From Candidatus Harrisonbacteria bacterium (GTDB lineage Bacteria; Patescibacteriota; Minisyncoccia; UBA6257; UBA11618), in contig JAHFLM010000037.1 of NCBI GenBank assembly GCA_023244865.1, positions 1 to 8,526 on the forward strand: a stretch of DNA of 8,526 bases, given 5' to 3'. Below are positions 6,533-8,526 of the stretch, piece by piece. How positions within the stretch are numbered: position 1 is the first letter of the stretch; every line of letters begins with the position of its first letter. Below the pieces are notes generated by a model. The model searched no databases and was not told the origin of the DNA. It was given only the letters and a program-made list of their open reading frames with translations. The position numbers were made by a program, and so were the translations under genes.

Positions 6533-7753
6533 ATGAAAGATAAGCAGATTTTTAATTTAATCAAAGAAGAGTGGGAGAGGCAGGAAGAGACGGTTAATTT
6601 AATTCCTTCGGAGAATTATGCTTCGAGGGAGGTTTTGGCGGCTTTGGGTTCGCCGTTGGTAAATAAGTATAGCGAGGGGTATCCCGGGGCGAGGTATTAT
6701 CCGGGAAATGAGATTTATGATGAGATTGAAGAGTTGGTGAAGAAAAGATTTTTGAAATTATTTAAATTAAAGGGTGATGAGTGGCATGTGAATGTGCAGC
6801 CGTATTCTGGTTCGACGGCGAATTTCGCGGCTCTTTCGGCTTTGATGCAGCCAGGTGAGGTGCTTTTAGGGATGGGTTTAGCTGCTGGTGGCCACTTAAC
6901 TCATGGTCATAAGGTAAATTTTTCGGGGAAGATTTATAAGTCGTATCAGTATGGCGTGGGGGCGGGGGATGATTTGATTGATTATGATGATTTGGAGAGG
7001 TTGGCTAGCTCTTATAAGCCGAAGGTGATTATTTCTGGGGCGACGGCGTATCCACGACGGATTGATTTTAAAAAGATTTCTGAAATTAGTGATCGGGTGG
7101 GAGCGCATCATTTGGCTGATATTTCTCATATTGTGGGGCTTGTAATGGCTGGCTTGCATCCTAATCCATTTTTGGATGGGGCGGATGTGGTGACTTTTAC
7201 GACGCATAAAACTTTTCGGGGGCCGAGGGGAGCAGTGATAATTTGTAGGAAAGAATTAAAAGAAATGGTTGATCGAGCGGTGTTTCCGGGGGCGCAGGGT
7301 GGGCCGCATAATAATAAGATTGCGGCTATGGGAGTGGCGGCTTATGAAGCTGCTAGTCCTAATTTTCTAGAATATCAGAGACAGGTTATTAAAAATGCCG
7401 GCGTGCTTTATGACGAGCTTGCTAAGGCGGGGTTTAAGTTTGTGAGCGGGGGGACCGAGAATCACCTAATGTTAATTGATTTGAGAAATTTAGGGATGTT
7501 GGGGAATAAGGCGGAGAAATTATTAGAAGCTTGTGGGATTAATGCTAATCGGAACAGTATTCCAAGTGACACTACGCCATTTGCGCCTAATGGGTTGAGG
7601 CTTGGGACGCCAGCAGTGACTACGAGGGGCATGAAAGAAAAGGAAATGAAGAAGATTGCGGAATTAATTACGAGGGTATTAATAAAGAAAGAAAAGTCGA
7701 AAATTATTAAGAAAGAGGTTTTGGCTTTAGTGAAGAAGTTTCCGGTATACTAA
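6533..7753 (+). CDS. glyA: serine hydroxymethyltransferase
   Basis: A cytoplasmic PLP enzyme that converts serine and tetrahydrofolate to glycine and 5,10-methylene-THF, the main entry of one-carbon units. All key features are present: LIPSENY with Ser26, KYSEGYPGARYY (45-56) with Tyr46, Glu48 and Tyr56 of the active site, GGHLTHG (119-125), the PLP-contacting Asp196 and His199 in ADISHIVGL, the Schiff-base Lys226 in TTHKTFRGPRG, and Arg356 in GLRLGTPA that binds the substrate carboxylate. The length of 406 is close to the usual 410-420, and the protein ends in the family's typical FPVY. The ATG fits the family N-terminus, a few residues shorter than E. coli. There is no convincing Shine-Dalgarno. 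TTGAAG (6495-6500) and TAATTT (6517-6522) are a weak promoter guess. The next gene is folD, the following step in folate metabolism, so the pair makes metabolic sense even though a structured gap of about 200 bases separates them. Confidence 0.97.
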   Translation: MKDKQIFNLIKEEWERQEETVNLIPSENYASREVLAALGSPLVNKYSEGYPGARYYPGNEIYDEIEELVKKRFLKLFKLKGDEWHVNVQPYSGSTANFAALSALMQPGEVLLGMGLAAGGHLTHGHKVNFSGKIYKSYQYGVGAGDDLIDYDDLERLASSYKPKVIISGATAYPRRIDFKKISEISDRVGAHHLADISHIVGLVMAGLHPNPFLDGADVVTFTTHKTFRGPRGAVIICRKELKEMVDRAVFPGAQGGPHNNKIAAMGVAAYEAASPNFLEYQRQVIKNAGVLYDELAKAGFKFVSGGTENHLMLIDLRNLGMLGNKAEKLLEACGINANRNSIPSDTTPFAPNGLRLGTPAVTTRGMKEKEMKKIAELITRVLIKKEKSKIIKKEVLALVKKFPVY

Positions 7754-7789
7754 GCCTGTGTCGTTTTAAATTAACTAGTTTTGGAAACG

Positions 7790-7818
7790 GGATTAAAAAC
7801 ACCAGCGTGTTTTTATCC
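7790..7818. terminator. hairpin arm, possible weak bidirectional terminator after glyA
   Basis: GGAT (7790-7793), a bulged T, AAAAACAC (7795-7802), loop CAGC, GTGTTTTTATCC (7807-7818) gives a 12-pair stem with one bulge. The five T residues on the 3' side and five A residues on the 5' side lie within the stem, so a shorter AACAC/GTGTT stem followed by TTTAT could end transcription in either direction. It is weak in G-C and may instead be just one arm of the larger element. Confidence 0.35.
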
Positions 7819-7822
7819 TTCA

Positions 7823-7892
7823 GACTCAGAAAAATTTTCGTGTTGTTCTAAGGGGAAACGAACAACACGAAACCGGCAATTTTTCTTCCGTC
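7823..7892. repeat. long hairpin arm with a 13-pair perfect stem
   Basis: TTTCGTGTTGTTC (7836-7848) pairs without error with GAACAACACGAAA (7860-7872) around the 11-base loop TAAGGGGAAAC. The stem continues after a one-sided bulge (7873-7878) with seven more pairs, 7829-7835 to 7879-7885. A-T (7828/7886) and GAC/GTC (7823-7825, 7890-7892) follow across a small internal loop. No T run follows, so it is not a standard terminator. The purine-rich GGGGAAA loop is exposed and could be a binding site. Confidence 0.6.
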
Positions 7893-7920
7893 ATGTTCCA
7901 AAATTAATTAATTTAAAACT

Positions 7921-7926
7921 TAAAAT
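7921..7926 (+). promoter_or_regulatory. possible -10 box for folD
   Basis: TAAAAT matches TATAAT at five of six positions and would place a transcription start near 7933, giving a leader of about 27 bases that includes the Shine-Dalgarno. There is no -35 match upstream. If this promoter is real, the structured element at 7763-7919 is not in the folD transcript and is not its riboswitch. Confidence 0.25.
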
Positions 7927-7943
7927 ACAAAGTTTTTATTAAT

Positions 7944-7950
7944 GGGAGGA
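7944..7950 (+). promoter_or_regulatory. strong Shine-Dalgarno of folD
   Basis: GGGAGGA ends nine bases before the ATG at 7960 and is the only canonical ribosome-binding site in the window. It decides the start: another in-frame ATG at 7942 overlaps the site itself and would have none. Confidence 0.8.
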
Positions 7951-7959
7951 ATAAATAAT

Positions 7960-8526
7960 ATGAAAATAGATGGGAAAAAGATTGCTGAAGAAATTTTGGC
8001 GGGAATAGATTTGGAGAGGGTGAGGGGGTTGAGGTTGGTCGCTATTTTAGTTGGTGAAAGTGAGGCTTCGAGGAAATTTTTGAAGGTGAAGGAGGGGGTA
8101 GCTAAGAGATTGGGTGTGGAGTTTGAATTATTGGAGATAGAAGAAGAAGTGGGGCAGAAGGATTTGGAGGCGATAGTGGAGAAGATTAGTAATGACAGAA
8201 GGAATGACTTTATAATTTTGCAGTTGCCATTGCCGGCAAAATTTAAGCGAGAGAAGGTGATTGCGAAAATTGACTCTGAAAAAGATATAGATAATTTGAA
8301 AGGCGGAGATATTTTTATGAGCCCAGCTGTTTCTGCTATGCTTGAGATTTTTAAGAGATTTGATTTAGATTGGCAGAAGAAAAAGATTGGGTTGGTGGGT
8401 GTGGGGTTTTTAGTGGGCGGGCCGATTGGGAGGTTTTTGACGAAAAAACGGGTCTGGTTTGAGGTGGCGACGGAAGAAACGAAAGATTTGAAAGATTTTT
8501 TGAAGGACAAAGAGATCGTGATTACT
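7960..8526 (+). CDS. folD: FolD, methylene-THF dehydrogenase/methenyl-THF cyclohydrolase, partial and divergent
   Basis: The first 189 codons are present, still open at the window edge; the family is about 280-300 residues long. FolD oxidises 5,10-methylene-THF with NAD(P)+ and hydrolyses the product to 10-formyl-THF in the cytoplasm. Recognisable parts are IDGKKIAEEI (3-12), AILVGESEAS (28-37), the catalytic Lys44 (Lys54 in E. coli), ILQLPLP (86-92) with Gln88, KDID (108-111) with Asp111, and the cofactor loop GVGFLVGGP (147-155). Three features differ from the usual form. The active-site tyrosine (Tyr50 in E. coli) is Phe40. The GRS of the cofactor motif is GVG, losing the arginine. The stretch between KDID and the SPA of the substrate loop is about ten residues shorter than usual, with DNL for DGF. 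It may therefore have altered activity or cofactor choice. The start at 7960 has a good Shine-Dalgarno. The neighbouring glyA supplies its substrate. Confidence 0.88.
   Translation, partial: MKIDGKKIAEEILAGIDLERVRGLRLVAILVGESEASRKFLKVKEGVAKRLGVEFELLEIEEEVGQKDLEAIVEKISNDRRNDFIILQLPLPAKFKREKVIAKIDSEKDIDNLKGGDIFMSPAVSAMLEIFKRFDLDWQKKKIGLVGVGFLVGGPIGRFLTKKRVWFEVATEETKDLKDFLKDKEIVIT

Larger units (their letters stand above)
7763..7919. other. 157-base three-armed inverted-repeat element (candidate structured RNA or palindromic mobile repeat)
   Basis: The gap between glyA and folD has no coding potential but a strong nested pairing pattern. The outer stem pairs 7763-7786 with 7896-7919: GTTTTAAATTAA (7763-7774) pairs perfectly with TTAATTTAAAAC (7908-7919), TTTTGGAA (7779-7786) pairs perfectly with TTCCAAAA (7896-7903), and the four positions between give one mismatch and one G-U. 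Inside are two more arms, 7790-7818 and 7823-7892. In one strand this would fold as a three-way junction. It does not resemble tRNA, RNase P, SRP or THF-riboswitch sequences as far as I can tell. It could be a small RNA, a long leader controlling folD, or a non-autonomous palindromic repeat. Confidence 0.6.

Noticed and set aside
7763..7919. Known THF riboswitch, tRNA, or integron attC site
   Set aside because: No matching conserved core, no cloverleaf with T-loop and anticodon arm, and no attC-type core ends were seen. The element is left unclassified instead.
7942..7944. Alternative in-frame ATG for folD six codons upstream
   Set aside because: It overlaps the Shine-Dalgarno GGGAGGA and has no ribosome site of its own; the extra residues MGGINN are not part of the family's N-terminus.
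1..8526. UGA recoded as glycine, as in some CPR lineages
   Set aside because: All genes read full length under the standard bacterial code, with glycine on GGN codons and no in-frame TGA needed. The absence of TGA among the six visible stops is too small a sample.
1..8526. CRISPR array, insertion sequence or phage genes
   Set aside because: No regularly spaced direct repeats, transposase, integrase or phage-type protein was found in the window.

Overview
The window reads as a piece of a small-genome bacterium of the Candidate Phyla Radiation (Patescibacteria) type. This is inferred from the A+T-rich, G/T-biased plus strand, short gaps between genes, weak or absent Shine-Dalgarno sites, and divergent versions of universal enzymes; no marker gene proves it. 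All seven genes lie on the plus strand. The six complete genes stop at TAA or TAG, and glycine is written with GGN codons, so there is no sign of UGA recoding.

Layout: (1) 1-63, an A+T-rich leader with two short perfect palindromes. (2) 64-744, a sugar-nucleotidyltransferase. (3) 745-903, a gap with several overlapping inverted repeats, a REP-like remnant and an extended -10 promoter. (4) 904-3561, a type II P-type cation ATPase carrying an in-frame REP-like palindrome at 2448-2469. (5) 3562-4203, a DedA-family membrane protein whose DNA is almost free of CpG. (6) 4175-5389, a major facilitator transporter overlapping dedA by 29 bases, with a terminator-like hairpin in its first codons. (7) 5424-6482, a phospholipase D/cardiolipin synthase-like enzyme with a GTG start just below a perfect TATAAT. 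(8) 6533-7753, serine hydroxymethyltransferase (glyA). (9) 7763-7919, a large three-armed inverted-repeat element with no coding content. (10) 7960 to the end, a partial and divergent folD.

The genes fall into two themes. ATPase, DedA, MFS and PLD form an envelope and transport block: three integral membrane proteins plus a phospholipid-head-group enzyme, with the first three tightly packed and probably co-transcribed. glyA and folD are consecutive steps of one-carbon metabolism: serine plus THF gives glycine plus methylene-THF, and FolD then converts methylene-THF to methenyl- and formyl-THF. The structured element lies between these two.

The best candidates for something undescribed are the 157-base structured element before folD, the REP-like palindrome translated inside the ATPase, the CpG-free dedA gene, and the altered catalytic and cofactor motifs of FolD. 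All were read by eye; no folding, alignment or database search was run.
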